Origin: Crotophaga sulcirostris
Taxonomy: Eukaryota > Chordata > Aves > Cuculiformes > Crotophagidae
Reading direction: 5' to 3'
Assembly: GCA_013397455.1 (NCBI GenBank)
Contig: VYZB01000135.1
Coordinates: forward strand, 106,527 to 170,526
DNA: 64,000 bases
Part shown: piece after piece, positions 11,637 to 25,200 of the stretch
Layout: every line of letters begins with the position of its first letter
Position numbering within the stretch: the first letter of the stretch is position 1
Notes under the pieces: generated by a model
Seen by the model: the letters and a program-made list of their open reading frames with translations, nothing else
The model's database searches: none
What the model was told of the DNA's origin: nothing
Position numbers and translations under genes: made by a program

Positions 11637-14600
11637 AGCTGGAATATACAAACCTTTTCTCCTATTTAGCTCCTCTGCAGAAATGAGTAAGTGTATGCAT
11701 TTCCTGTCAGTTGATGACTCCCTAGAGGATGCTGCGTCACTGACCACCGACAAGGGAGAAAATGTCAAATCCTCTCCTAGAAGTATCATAATACCCTACC
11801 AAGGACATTTTACTTGGCTTTCTGCATCACTGGAATAGACAGGAGAATTACAAAAGCTTGACGGCATCTAGGTTTGAGGCAACACTGTCCCTTGTGGTTA
11901 GACTCGTAGGTGCAGAAGGTATGTGCTTCCTCTGTGTTTGGATTCAACTCCACGCAAAGAGTGGTCAGGGACTGACTCCAGGAGCAGCACAGTACAACCA
12001 GGTGCAAGCATAAGCCCTTTCAAATCACATTAATTATAAATACCTGCCATTTTCACTCCCCATTTTCTAGGTGTCCCAGAAAGTCAGCTGCACCACTGTT
12101 GGCAAAACATCCTCCTCTTCCTGCAAGAGGACCAGTCCCTCTGAGGAGCGCGTTTCAGGCTCTAGTCCAAAAAAGACTGCAGTCAATACAACTGTTCTTT
12201 TCCAGAAGTTTAGATCAGATCAGTGCTCGAAAGCCTTGCCCACACCACAGAGCATTTTTTCATACTGCTCTGCCAGTGTAATCATATTGCTTGTGCTCCC
12301 TCAAGCAGATACAGCATCCTGCCAAGAGAAAGGGTTGGTGCAACTGCACTGGTAGTTTTGTCAGGACTGTGGTGTCAGCAAACCCAGCACACAAAGAGGT
12401 GTAATGTAAATGTGGATAAATTCATATTCACTCAGCAAACTGAAAGTCTTCCAGATGATGTCTTCAGAACCCCAAGTTGCCATGCTTAGGCCTTTTTAGA
12501 ATGTCAGTTTCATAAGCTCTTACTAACCATTTCAACCTACAGGCTTTTTGAACATGGATAACTTCACTACTAAAGGTGTCTCAGTTTAGGATACACTTTC
12601 AGATGTTTTCTTTTGTTCAAGTTTGGTTTTTTTTTCACTAAATTCTAAGCAAGCAACTATGTTAAAACTAGCAAGTAACTCTAGCAAGAAAAGACTTCAA
12701 AAGCTTTTATGTCTTCCACACTTAAACTCAGAAGTTTTTTTAGCCAGAAAGTTTGTCAAAAATTGAAGAAACACACAGGTGACAAAAACCTCCCTGGTTG
12801 TTTTTTTTTTTTTCAATTATACCAATTATTCTGAACAAAGATTCTGTATCAAGTTTATATTCCAATACCATATGACAGCACTATAGCTATAACATGGACA
12901 GAAGCTGTCTTCTCCGTATTCACAAACCAGGTGACTCTGTGGCCATCTGTAAAAAACTGACATGGTTTCAACTTGGTTTTAACTCTAGTTGAAGCCTTGC
13001 TGGACCAGCGGGAAGCAAATACTACTTTTCATTACACCAGGCGAGTTCTGTGATGTGACTCCAGATTCAATCCAGCAGGAAAGCAAGACTCTGGTTTGTT
13101 TGAATGCTGTAATTACAGTCTTTCTGACTGAGGATGATCCTGATGAGTGTAACTGCTATAGACGTCAATCTAAATATAGACAGCTCCATGTGACTGTATG
13201 GCAGATGTCAATTTTCTATTTAAACCCTGCTCTCCCTGTGAGTTGCAAAGAAGAAATACATGATCAGAGGAAGAGGGAGACTCCAAGATCTTACCCCTTT
13301 AATCATATGCAAAGTTAAATCCCTTGCAGAAGTTGCTAAAAATCAGTAACGGTAGCTGAATGGCACGAGAAATGCACATCTGAAGATCATAGTGGAATTA
13401 TGACTTTGATCTTAATCTTGAAAGTATATTCGCCCCTCAAATAAAAGGAGAGCAGGATCATATGCAACTCTGTCCACTTGGCATTCACATGGGCCAGCTG
13501 GCACCTAGTACCACTTGAAAGTGAAGCTGTCTTGCTCGTATGGCATGACAACATGGTTCAAATAAAGCAGAGACAGTGAAGACCATGCACCATGATATTA
13601 GGACAGAATGGAAAGCATGGATAGAAAGTTTCCATTTTTACCACTGTTTTCTCCAAGATACATTGGAGCACATTGACTTGAATTAAAATTAAGTCCAATA
13701 GTACATGAGCAGTAGGTTAAATACTGAAAAAAAGTGATCCTAATCTGATGCAATATGTTAAAATATACCAGTGATTTTTAATCTGTATGTCTTTTAACCT
13801 GAATTCCCAAACCCAAGGTCTCTTACTAGACAGTGTGTAAAATGTATACTAAGGCAAACAGTAAAAGCCTGTTATTGATACTCTTGATTTTTTTTTTCTG
13901 CTAGAAAGTACCAACCTGAAGCAAATGCCCTCTGTAAAAAGCATCCTATCTGCAGGTCAGTTTTAGAAATACACACATTGTTTTGCTGTAGAGAGGCAAA
14001 TTTTACACTGCCTTATATTTCATTCAAGTATATTAATCTCAAAGGGGCAGTAGTCTGATGGAATTTTTTAGAGTGCTGCATCCCAAATCAGACTTAGCAA
14101 GAGGAGGGGAAGATTATATGGGAAGCCCTGTATCCCTGTGGTGAGAGCTGTGACCACTTATTTGAGATACCATGGGTAATAATAGCAACAAAATTATGGA
14201 GATAAGGCTGTAATTCCTCCTTACAGGAGACCCATGTGTCTGCAGTGCCTGGGAAGACTGGTGTGCAGCTCTGAGATGGTGCCTGTNCACCCAAGCATCT
14301 CTCTGGACAGTCTCTTCCCCTTGTCTTTTTCATACAAATAACTGTATTGGCTTCATGGAGTAACCAACAGGATTTTATCAATGATGTGCAATTCCCTGTG
14401 ACAGTGTTGAAAATGAAAGAAAAATGACTTTCTGCTTGCTGTTTGTTCCTCAGAATAGTAAAAAAGTGCGATGGTATCATTGAAGTTATTTTAGATTTAC
14501 ATCCAACAGGAATTTAATCAGAATCTGTCCATTGTATCAGGTAACCTAGTAAGATACAGTGTTGACATTTGTACTGCTTGTTCTTTATATTTTTTTTCAT

Positions 14601-17600
14601 TAAGTTACCAGCCAATAAAATAGTTCTTCCATTGAAGTAATTGCCCAAAATTGTTTTCACTGATGACTCCATTGTTTAGACTTACTTTTCAGCACTGATA
14701 TAAAGTTACGATTTTCATCTGAATAAAGTATTTTCACTATTTCTATATAGTGTTATAACTTCAACAGTTTGCCTTCTATCTTAATGCATGATACCTGAGC
14801 CTTGCTCAGTTGCATGAATACTGAAGCAAGAACCACTTCTTTATGTATTTAATTCAGCTTTATCTCAAAGACTTCATCCATTTTCTTTAACATAACCTGG
14901 AACTGCAAATTTTAACATGGGATCATCTTTGGCTTGTTATTGGACATACCTTAAATGTTAATATACACTAGCAGAAGATACCTGTTCTTTTTCCCTAGAT
15001 GAAATTTTGCCTGTGAGCCTCTTTATTTAAGTACAGAAGTTATGCCACTAGTCGGAACGAATACCACCAGACTTACAGTTTACCAAACATGGAAGTTGAA
15101 TCGCTTTATTTTTAAATCCAAATTATGGAAAAATAATCACAGACAACTAAGTGAAAATATCTTATGTTGTTACCAGAACAGTAAATAGGATAAGCTCGTT
15201 TTCTTTTGAATTTGAAACAGAAAAATACACGTGGTCAATTTTCACATCTCAGCTGAGGGTGGTAACTTCCTAAAACACATTAACTCTGTTGTTGAGGACC
15301 ATCTGACCATACCAAACTGATTCTATCTTTTTTTTAAGCGTGATACGTAAAAAGAAAAATCAGGTTAAAACTTGCTTCTTGTTCCCCCCAAATGGACACT
15401 TTTTATTCATGTCTCCAGTAAGAAAAACCCAAACTGCACAGAACAGCAAACTATATTCTGGACACCAAACTAAGCAAACATCTCAACTTGAAATATTTTG
15501 TTTTCCTGTCCTATTCATCTTTAAAAATGCACTTAACAGCATTTTTAAGATGAAGCATTATTTCTAAACACAAGATAATATCTTCAGTAGTTAAAAAGAT
15601 CCAGACTTTTCTACTTTTTCAGCCACAATCCCACTTTTCAATGAACAAACTCTGTGTTTGAAAATTTTACTAGTTCTACTGCTGAGAGATCTATAAAATA
15701 CCATTTTTCTATGCAAACACTTTACCTCATTTATAATCAAAGGAACACTGGCCTTAGCTGTCAGTCAAACTTAAAAGGGCCATTTGTGATAATATTAGAG
15801 AGACCACATGGGAAGATTTTGTTATTCTGGTAACAAAGGCCTTGAAGCGTGACTTTGCCTTAAGAATGGGTACTGTTAGGATTGAATTTGGGATATACAG
15901 TCTCTCAGATACATTTATTCAGAAATTATTTGTTTCAGGTAGAATAATCTTGGTTTCTGTTTCTGTAACTAAATGGAAATTATAAGGCTCACCAACAATT
16001 CTTGGTATTTACTTGTCTGCAGATACAAGGTATTTTTGTAGGGCTTTCAGGAGGGAAAAGCTAAGGAAGATTTAAAAGCATTGACGGTAAGCACACTGGT
16101 CGTTATTCCTAAATTGTTTACAGTTATTTAAGTGCTAAATGCCAACTGTCAACATGAAAATTGCCTAAACAGATTTACATAGTCTCCCTCCTTAGTGTTT
16201 ACAAACTTGACTTGCTCCATAACCTCTGTACCTGTTTTTTTTCTGGGATTGTTTTCATTCAGAGCATAGAGATGTGGCAGAAAAAAAGGAGAGGTTGAAA
16301 GATAATTTAGTAAAATTGCACAGACCCATTATCTAGCTTATATGTTTCATATGCTGCTCTTCCACCAGTGCTGTGGTAAACCCAGGAATAAGCAGACCAC
16401 AGACAGCAGCAGTGGGAACTGAAGAACATTGCTCACCACCTCAAGATAAGTCCCTTTCCATATGTCTGCAGGTCTGGAACAGGGATTCTTAAAGCATCTG
16501 TCAGGAGCAGCAGCCTCCGTGCCCCTAGGTGACACCCTCCGTGGGAAAAATGGGGAACAGCCTTATACCATCTCAGGAGGATGAACAGCACACATAGGAA
16601 CTCCTCACAAAGCTGAAGGAGGTTTGAGAGCATAAATACAACAAAACCAATGGAGAGAAGACAGTTCCAACAGCATCAACAGGAGTGAAGGGAAGAGCCT
16701 GATCGGGTGCTTTGCACAATCCACTCCTGTCGATGTCCATGGAGCTACATCGGACTCTAAAGAGAAGAGTGACTCAGAACACTCACAGCTTTATGAAAAC
16801 ATTTTCCCTGTCAGCAGTTTCACAGCCCATTTGCTTTGCCTTTTGGGGTGTTTTTTTCCCATCTTCTCTTTCATGTAATTTTTGGAGTTTTTTTCCTACT
16901 TCAGCTAAATGGTATGAAGAGCTGAGGCTGCATTTTTTTCTTGCTTGGAAAACAGTTTAAAATATTGCAAGGCAGGAGCCAATCAGAGCAGAGGAGGTGC
17001 AACAACCAGTCAAATGAGAGATTCTCATATTTTCCATCTCATTACAGAAAAAGCAAATCCCTATGCTCCAGCTGTCTGTTAAAGGTGCCAGAGGACTGAC
17101 TGGGAACTACACAAATTAAACAGAGAGCTACCTGTAAGAAAAACAACCAACATCAATGTCCCATCATGGTCCCCGGAAGAGTCACAGCAATTCCACTTCC
17201 GTGCAGTCCTAGTTGTTTCCTGCCTCCTCATTTTCCATCTTAATTTTGCCTGAAAAACTGTACTTAGCTGGACTGCACATCTGATGGACCTCCTACAACA
17301 GGGAAGTTTACACAGTGGTGGCACCACTATCACCTTTCAATCTCTCTGCGGAGCTGAGAAGTGACACATCTGAGGTGCCCTGCTCTTCCAGTTGAAACTC
17401 ATAGCGCTGCCATCCACTTAGATTACAGACAACTGGCAATTCACCTATTCCTTGGTTTTACAAATGCAGAATAATTTTTCACTTCCCTGTGACACTGCCA
17501 AACATAGTGAAGTGATGCAAAATTCCTCAAGACAACTTTTGGTCATAAAATGTCATCAAAATCAAAACTTTTCACAGCAACTTGCAAGTTACAATGAAAG

Positions 17601-17883
17601 TAAAGACTTCTCAGCTCTACAAGCAAGTCCTGGGAAGACTCTGGCGAAGACAACAGCCTGGCAGACAGCTGATGAGTGAAAGAGGAGCAGAATCAGGCTG
17701 AGCTGGATTTGCTCCAGCTAGTGAAGTGTTGCAGGGAAGCACCATTCGGGTCCCTTGCCTTTGCTCTCCCCTCCTACTTCCAGCTCCCATCAGCTATAAG
17801 GGGATAGGATTTTTTCCTAAGACACCACTGAAGTGAGAAACGATAGATAAGACCAGAAAAGCCAAAAGACCCTGATGAGTTAA
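11637..17883. other. No assigned gene; one weak exon-like segment near 12071
   Basis: Frames of up to 128 codons occur (14094-14480 minus, which contains the ambiguous base N at 14287; 12989-13318 plus; 12071-12355 plus), none with a recognisable domain. The frame at 12071 directly follows a pyrimidine-rich TTTTCTAG acceptor-like site and begins Ser/Lys/Thr-rich, but no strong donor closes it. The rest is AT-rich with T-runs (for example 12788-12811) and no identifiable repeat. Confidence 0.55.
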
Positions 17884-17932
17884 GAAAAAAAAAACCAAAA
17901 AAACCAACCAACCAAACAAACAACAAAAAAAA
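17884..17932 (+). repeat. A-rich/(AACC) low-complexity tract
   Basis: An A-run passes into AACC and AAAC units and back to an A-run. It is compositionally like the AAAC repeat at 11578 and carries no recognisable retroposon body. Confidence 0.85.
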
Positions 17933-20900
17933 GCACCTGGGAGTAAACAGAGAGAAAAGAGAGAGAGGGGAGAAATATTTTGGAGACAGAGCTGGCTAGG
18001 AGAGGACTCAGAGTTGTGACTCTGTTGTGTAGGCTACTTATAACCTCCTATTGTTCCTGGTATGTTCAGGGAAAATTAGACATGTACTTTTTGGTGTACA
18101 AACTTACTTATTTGCACAATTTGACTGATAGGGAACAAAACGTAAATCTTCAAATACAATATTAAACTGTAGAGCACAATCAAGGTCTCTTTAAAGTGTA
18201 CTCCTAAGTTACATCTTCAGTTTTGTTTACAGTGGTCTTTCTTCTCTGCAGCTCTTCAGGACATTTATAATTAGTTACTTCTATTGAGTACTGAAGTATT
18301 GTACTGAAGTAATCCAAAACAACACATTTGTGCCAGGTCATATCCAAACACACCATGAAATCAGTGAATTTAAAAGTCATGTGCTCCCCAGATAGACACT
18401 GCCCTTCAAATGGGAGATTTTTGGAAATATGTGGTCTCCAAAACAATCTACAGCCACTCTAAGTGAAGACAGCTGGGGCCCCAAAACCCATACTTGCTCG
18501 CAAAGCAGAATATCGTCCTCCTGGTTGAACAGGTAAGACCCCGCACAGGGTTGCCACTGCTGCACTGCTCCTGCAAAGACCTTTAAAATATCACCCAGCC
18601 CCGTCATACCCTGCAGAATACGTTTCCCTACCCCTCTGTTGGATTCATGCTTGCACCAACCTGCCAGGAAGACATGGGAGAAAAATAGCTTGTAATTGTC
18701 TTTCCCAACTCCCCTTCAGAGCCACCTCAGCTATGTGAGCAACATTGAATTTGCCAAAGTAATTACAAAGATGCTATTTTTTTCTCTCCGACAGTCGTGG
18801 CAAAGTTTGGCATTGATGCTATGGCACATCAGATCCCGCTCGGTTGGGCTCCTGCAGCCGCACAGTGGGATCCTGGGAGGTGTTGCTGTGGGGCTGTGCG
18901 TGGGAAGGGCTCTTTTTCCACCCTGTCCTCTCCTCTGGCACTGTGACTTCAGTGGAGGGACAACAGGATTTACTCCCAAAAGGCTAACACTGTTTGGCTC
19001 TCAGGGTGGGTAGAGGGAGATACACGCACTCCTCTTGCTCTCCTCAAGTACTGCTGTCCCAGCCTCTTCCCTCCCATCTTGTCATCTCATCCCCATCTTT
19101 CCCTCAGCTCACAGAACCCCAAAATTATTAACATTATTACAAATCACCCACTGTTTAATAAATCCTTATAAGGTTGCAAACCCCTTTACTATGTCGGCTT
19201 CCCTTTGTTGGTGTTTTACGTGTGTCCCTTAAATGGCTTCTTATTCCCCCCATTATTATTTCTCTTTTCCTCTCATTTCACTGTTTTCTTTCCCCATCAT
19301 TACTTCTGTGTTCCAGGACTTCTGTACAGTTCTAAATTTGCCTACGCATAGTCTGTTTAAGCAGAGTATTTTTAAGGTGCTAAAATCATTTAATTTCATT
19401 ATTAGAAATGTAGGGGAAAATAATCAAGAGAAGTTTACCAGCTGCTCATACTTCTGGTCCTTCAAAATAATTTCTAGTTAAAATAAATAAATACACTTGG
19501 CTGGTTTTTTTCCTCTAAAAAGTCTAATAACATTTAGCATTTTGAAACTGTCTTTCAAAGACAAAGGAAGGATAAATGCACATATACAATAAAAATTTTT
19601 TTTTACATTTAGGTAACTATTATTTTTGCGCCTAAGGAAATATTTTACAGGACCGATTCTATGGGTCTGAATACACTAATAAGTATAAGTATATATAATA
19701 AGTTATTAAATACATATNCATATTTTTGTGACTACATGGGAAGTATTTGCAAATATACACAAAAAAATGGGAAAGAATGGAACTTTCTCATAGTCACATT
19801 GTCTCCTCTTCACAAAAAAAAAAAATATTAAAAAAGTGTTTCCAAAGCTGTCATTAAAAATCCTGTCACTGCGAGTTGAATGGAGACTGTATTCTTCTCC
19901 ACATCTCTTGTCTGGCTTAGAGGACAGACCACTAGGCAGGGCCAGCCCAGTGCCGAGGACACTCTGTGCTGGCTGGGTGATTTGGAGAAAGTCAGTTCAC
20001 CTTGTTTCCCTATATTTAGTGAGCAATGTGTTCCTTTTTGTGATCTACTATTACGGAATGCCATAGAGGAGATGAGTGCTCTTCTGATTACTATTATACT
20101 TGGATATCTCAGTAAGTCTTCCCCACCTCCAGAGTTTCAACCCCACACAATGATTGTACGATGCTACTATAAGCAGAAATTCACAGCCAGTCCAGTCTTG
20201 TCCCACAAAAATAGCAGAAGCCTCTAGTCTCCTACAGTACAATGACCAGATTTTACCATCTGAATTAAGATTTGTTCCCCATGTGCACTGGTACACCCCC
20301 TGCTTCTTCCCCCACCGTGTTGCACATAATCACACTGCTTCAGCTACTACTCCTGGGGACAAGGTAATTTGTCCATGGGACTCCCTGAGATGCTCCAGCC
20401 TTGAACAATGGATTTTCTTTGGCTTTGATTTCCCCAAGCATTGCTTCTTGAGCTAGCTGATGGCTAGTACAGACACCAAAAGCACCTTGTCTTTTATTCC
20501 TTTTGATTCTGGTTCAGGTTGCTTAAATAGCATGTGTTGTTCCAGGACAGGAACTGTACAGTGTCTTTCCAGGACCACAGTCCTAAGGGAGAAGCTGTTT
20601 CACTTCCTACATGAGGTTCAAACCACAACGTAATCTCCAACCTCTCAAACCTTAGGCTTGAACCAGATTGATTATCCCTTTTTGGAGCTTCTCTCTCCAG
20701 CAAATGCACACTACGAGAACATCCCCTTTTACTTGATGAGTTCCACTTCCTCCCTCAAGACCAAGCGGAGCATCCTCAAGTCTGACCAGTGAGTCCAGGT
20801 CAGTATTTCAGCATCAGCTTTGTCCCCCTGCTCCTTTGGGGCTGGGAACTATAAGAGCTCTACCCCTCTGAAATGCATTTCCGTCTTCAATAAGATCCAG

Positions 20901-22130
20901 AGCAGTGCTTGCACTGGGGGAAAAGTCTAGGTCAGCTTATGGAAAGAAATTGCTATCAGCGAGTTTGTACGGCTGCGTCTGCCATAGCACTGCCTTTCCT
21001 ATGTAAGTAAGCAAGCCTGTTTTGGTAGTACCTGATGAAGCCCAGAGGACTTTTTAAGTGCAAGGATGATGATTACACATTACGGATAAAATCTGCCTTG
21101 TATACAGAGCTGGTTCAGTGCCCACACACAATTAATCTCTTGATTAGCCCCCATTTTGAGGGCTCTTCAGGCACACAAGCTCTGCCAGCAGTTGGCACAG
21201 GGGTGATTTCCCCCTCTGCACTGAGTTTCTTTATCTGAACAATGATAATCTGTTGCTCTGAAAACCTGAATGCATGGAATCAGACTCAGGCAAAAAGCAG
21301 AAGGGCAAATTGAAGGGGATGAAAGCAGTCACCTTCCTGAGAAACACCAGAGAGCATTCAGAGGGAAGTTAGTGCCCCTTGAACAGAGGAAAGATGGGGT
21401 GAAAGGTGTGCTAACCAAGGGTACTGCTATCACTCGGTTTTACTGCTTGGGAGAGGACTGGGGAGGCGATGATTGCCAGTGGTAGCTGAAAGGAGCCCAG
21501 GGACTGAAACCTGGGACTTAAGGCAGTGGAGACGGAGGGGAAGGCAGGACAGGTGGCCAGCAAAGTCATTGCAGGCACCAGCACGTATCACCTGCACACC
21601 TCAGCTCAAACTTTGAGTTAGCACAATGCTCATTTTAGCCCATAAGAATTCATTTCACTTCTACCCTGTTTTGAAGGAGAATAGGCTTCTCACACCCTGA
21701 AGAAGCCCTTGCAGCAGTGCAGACCTTTCACATTGTTTTGGGTTTTTTTGTTTGTTTTGTTTTTTTTTTCTTCAGTATGGGCTCCTTTTTAATAAGGCCT
21801 CAATCCCAGTCCTACAGTCTCGATACAGTAAAAACACCAACTGATCCTTCTAGGATCAGACTGAAAACCTAATACTTTCGGGTGCTTTTCCCAGTAGAAT
21901 AGATAAGTCAAACCTTTGAAGCTGTATGGTATCCCTTATTGACCCAAATACATGACATGGATGAACAAACACTCCCATTCATTTGGACTTTGCATAGTAC
22001 ATGTAAATACAATTGTCACTGACTATGTTTCTGAAATAACACCTTAATAGCTCTGCAAAAGTCAGATTTTTTTCTTCCCTGTTTTTCTTCCAGTTCATTA
22101 TGGCCCCAATAGTGCCAAGACTTAAGCAGG
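17933..22130. other. No recognisable gene
   Basis: Open frames reach 115 codons (19880-20227) without domain similarity. The segment 18780-18900 has a good acceptor-like site (TTTTCTCTCCGACAG ending at 18795) and several CpGs but no convincing coding frame or donor. One ambiguous base lies at about 19718. T-rich patches lie at 19593-19604 and 21747-21770. A weak MIR-like phrase at about 21224-21255 is too decayed to call. Confidence 0.55.
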
Positions 22131-22170
22131 TGCATTATTTTAATTCATTATTCATGCATTATTTTAATTC
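22131..22170 (+). repeat. 16-bp direct repeat, 24-bp period
   Basis: TGCATTATTTTAATTC occurs perfectly at 22131-22146 and again at 22155-22170, separated by eight bases. It sits just before the ancient repeat relic and is probably a slippage duplication. Confidence 0.85.
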
Positions 22171-22240
22171 GTTTGACCTCAATGAGACTATTCTCGTATG
22201 TAAAGTTATGCACAAGCTTAAATCTTTGCAGAATCAGGAT
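22171..22240 (+). repeat. Ancient amniote interspersed-repeat relic
   Basis: The order TTTGACCTCAATGAGACTAT, TCTCGTATGTAAAGTTATGC, ACAAGCTTAAATCTTTGCAG, AATCAGG follows a pattern common in turtle, crocodilian and bird non-coding DNA: a TTGACTTCAATGGGACTACT-type block, then TAAAGTTA.GCAC, GCTTAA, TTTGCAGGATCAGG. It is strongly diverged and therefore old. I recognise the pattern but not its family name with certainty. Confidence 0.6.
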
Positions 22241-25200
22241 TTGCAGGCTTAATCTAAATCCTACTGAAGATTTCATTCAGGTTTGGATCAGGCTCCTTTC
22301 CCTGCCTGCAGACCTGTCTTCCTGGCAAAATATATTGTGTCTGAGATGAGGTCTTGGATGAGGGCTCAGCTAACCTGAGTTCAGTTCCTTTCATGGACCT
22401 CAGAAAGGACACTCATGGAATGCTTACACTGTGAAATAAAGCATGGTTAAGCAGTGCCTGGAGCTAACAAGGGCAGGGATGTATCAGCTGGGGTCTGCGA
22501 GCATTGTGCTGCCATGGCCCCTTTCATTCCCATCTGCTTCTCACCAGCAAGCCCTGTAGCAGGTTCCCCATTTTTCCCATGGCAGGGCCAGCAGAGACAG
22601 AGCAAGTCAAGGTCTCTGTGGGCTCCAACACAGATATAACTCAGGCTTCTTACGCAAAATAAGTGTGGTGTTACTTTTCCTGGACACCTTAAAACAACAA
22701 ATAATTGCAACAGGTATAGATCAGAGACACATTTGGAGCAGAAGTTAGCGATCAAGTAGCATATCACAGTTCCTAGCTTGCGATCAGTGTATCTATAGGA
22801 ATGTTAGACTTATTCCTTTATCCAAGCACTTAAAGGCTGTGCTTGTACATATGTATAAGGAAGAGAAAAAAATCTTGTTCTTATATACGTTTTTTGTTCT
22901 TTAAAATCTGTAACTGTAAGTAAAAATGTATGAAATGTGACCTCAAAACTAACAGTAATTATGCAATACAGTCATCACTGGGTTCCATTCTCCTACCACT
23001 CAAGTCTGTTTTAGTGGAGGATTAGGGACACACCCCCTTACATGTCACTGAGAGGCGTTATAGTCACAGTAGTAAAGTTGCAGCTGTAGACACCAACCAT
23101 CTCTGTCTCTCCTGGGCAGCCCAGGAACCCTCAGGAGAAGTGGGTCTCCTACCCTTGGACTCACTGGAATGATACCCTGGCTTAACATCAGGAAAAATCA
23201 ACCAACAGGATCTACTAGTCAAAAAGTTGCCATTATTCCTAACCTCATAAGCTGAATACTAATCACACCAAAAAAAAAAACCCTGAAAAAGAGCAAATTC
23301 CAGAAATAACTCAGAAGTTAGAGATGAATTCTGAAACATCCCCATGGTCCATGGCAACTGTGAGTGTGCATCTTGCTCCCATAGCAATGAATCAGTATTA
23401 GAGCATCCAACAGCTTGTGTGCTCCAAGAGTGAGGAATTCCTAGCAGTCGCCAACCCTTGTGTCCACACAGCCCTGCTGCCAGTAACACAACATAAGCAC
23501 AGTACAGGATCCATGCGTGAATTGCTCAGGAGTTTGAGAATTAAAGGATGGGCACCACGCCTGCAGTTAGTCCCACTTCCACACCTGACACACAGATCCC
23601 AAATCATGGTGAACTGAGACAAGTGGCAAATAAGAGCACTGTACCAATAGGTATGACTCAATTCAAAAGCAGGGATGATCAAAGTAGATCTTCCAAAGTT
23701 ATCTGCAACACTCTTTGGAGATACAGAAGAAAGTTCTCCTTAACCTGGGGGCGTCCTCAAATCTACCAAAATAAAGCGTGTTTAGACACTTAAGGGCATG
23801 ATTTAGAGGTCTTGGAAGTCAATGTAATAACTCTAATTTACTTGAACAGATTTGGATCAGGTCCTAGACACTACAATGATCCAAGAGCAAGTGTAGAATT
23901 CATAGGTGAGATTTGACCTTGGAATGTTTAGGAAGATATTCACATCTCTTCAGTAACTCCTTATGTTTCCCATAAGGCATCCTGACTTTCACCAGCAGTG
24001 AAGGCAATAAAGACACAGTGTAGTTTCTATAAAACCTTATTTATAAAGATTTGAGCATTTGAAAACATAAGTCTGCCTTTTGCAGTCAAATATTACAAAC
24101 ATAGCCCTTAGCCCACATTTGAATTTCAAGTTGTTTTTAAAGAAACATCACTGCATTGTTAGATACTGCAGTATGAACTTTAATTTTTCAGTTTGTAGTG
24201 ACTTCTCCCACCCCTTGCTCCCACAAATACATAGTTGTGAAAGAAGGACATTCATCAGGTCAAAGGAGATAAAAATGCTGTATTAAAACATAGAAGTTCA
24301 CAGAATTTTTCATTTAATTAAAACATGTAAAAGATCCAGCATTATAGAACAGAAATGCTGGGAGAAGCATACGCAGCTGGCTCAGGAAGGCTCATGCATT
24401 TATATTAAAACAATTCAATAACATTAAGCACTTTGCACAAATCTAAATTTTGATTGCATGAGTTCTTCAAAAGGGACTATTGTCCACAAAATAAGTTGTT
24501 GACCTATAATAAGGTCTTAATGGCTGCCGGATCACTGAGGCCAAGCCATCTTTAAAGGGCCTCTACTGCATAATCCCATTAGTTAAAGACTTGACATCTC
24601 ATTTCTTTAAGTGTCTTCATGCTTTAACTCCTTTTAAGACTTATGAAAAATCTATCTGCTTATTAAAGCAACAACTTAAAATGAGCAGTTACATTGAAAA
24701 CATGAGGAAATGCAGTCTGCTGACTCTGTTAGCACTATTTGTTTTACATGGTGTTGGCAAAGAGAAGGAAGGATCATCCAGCTGCAGCTTTTTCTATTCC
24801 AACTGACAGGGAAAGTGATCATTTCTGACCTGATATCCTCTCTCACATTTGTGCTCTTAAAAAGAAAAAAGGAACAAGAAACCATGAAGGAAACTGGAAG
24901 AGAATGTCCAGTCTTGTCATTTTTAGAAGACATCAGATTCAACTGCTTGCTCGTGACACCTACCCCATACTCCCTTCTTCACTGTAGCTTTGACCTGAAG
25001 AAGTCAACTTACTCTGCAGTCACTGAAGGAGCAACATTGCAAACTCCAAATGACTGGAGATTCCCAGACTAGTTGGAAATATTTTGAGGGGTGGGATAAA
25101 AGAAAGGGATAAAAAAAAAAAAAGTGCATGCTTTTTCTTTACTTCATTACTGAAAGTTTGAGCTCAGTTTTCCTTGTGTGCTACAGTTCTGATATTGGCA

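Noticed and set aside
18796..18900. Possible exon after TTTTCTCTCCGACAG with several CpGs
   Set aside because: Two frames are open but neither gives a recognisable peptide, and no good donor closes the segment before a stop in the more protein-like frame.
21224..21255. MIR-like phrase GAGTTTCTTTATCTGAACAA
   Set aside because: Too short and diverged, with no collinear neighbouring MIR blocks, to be called a repeat.
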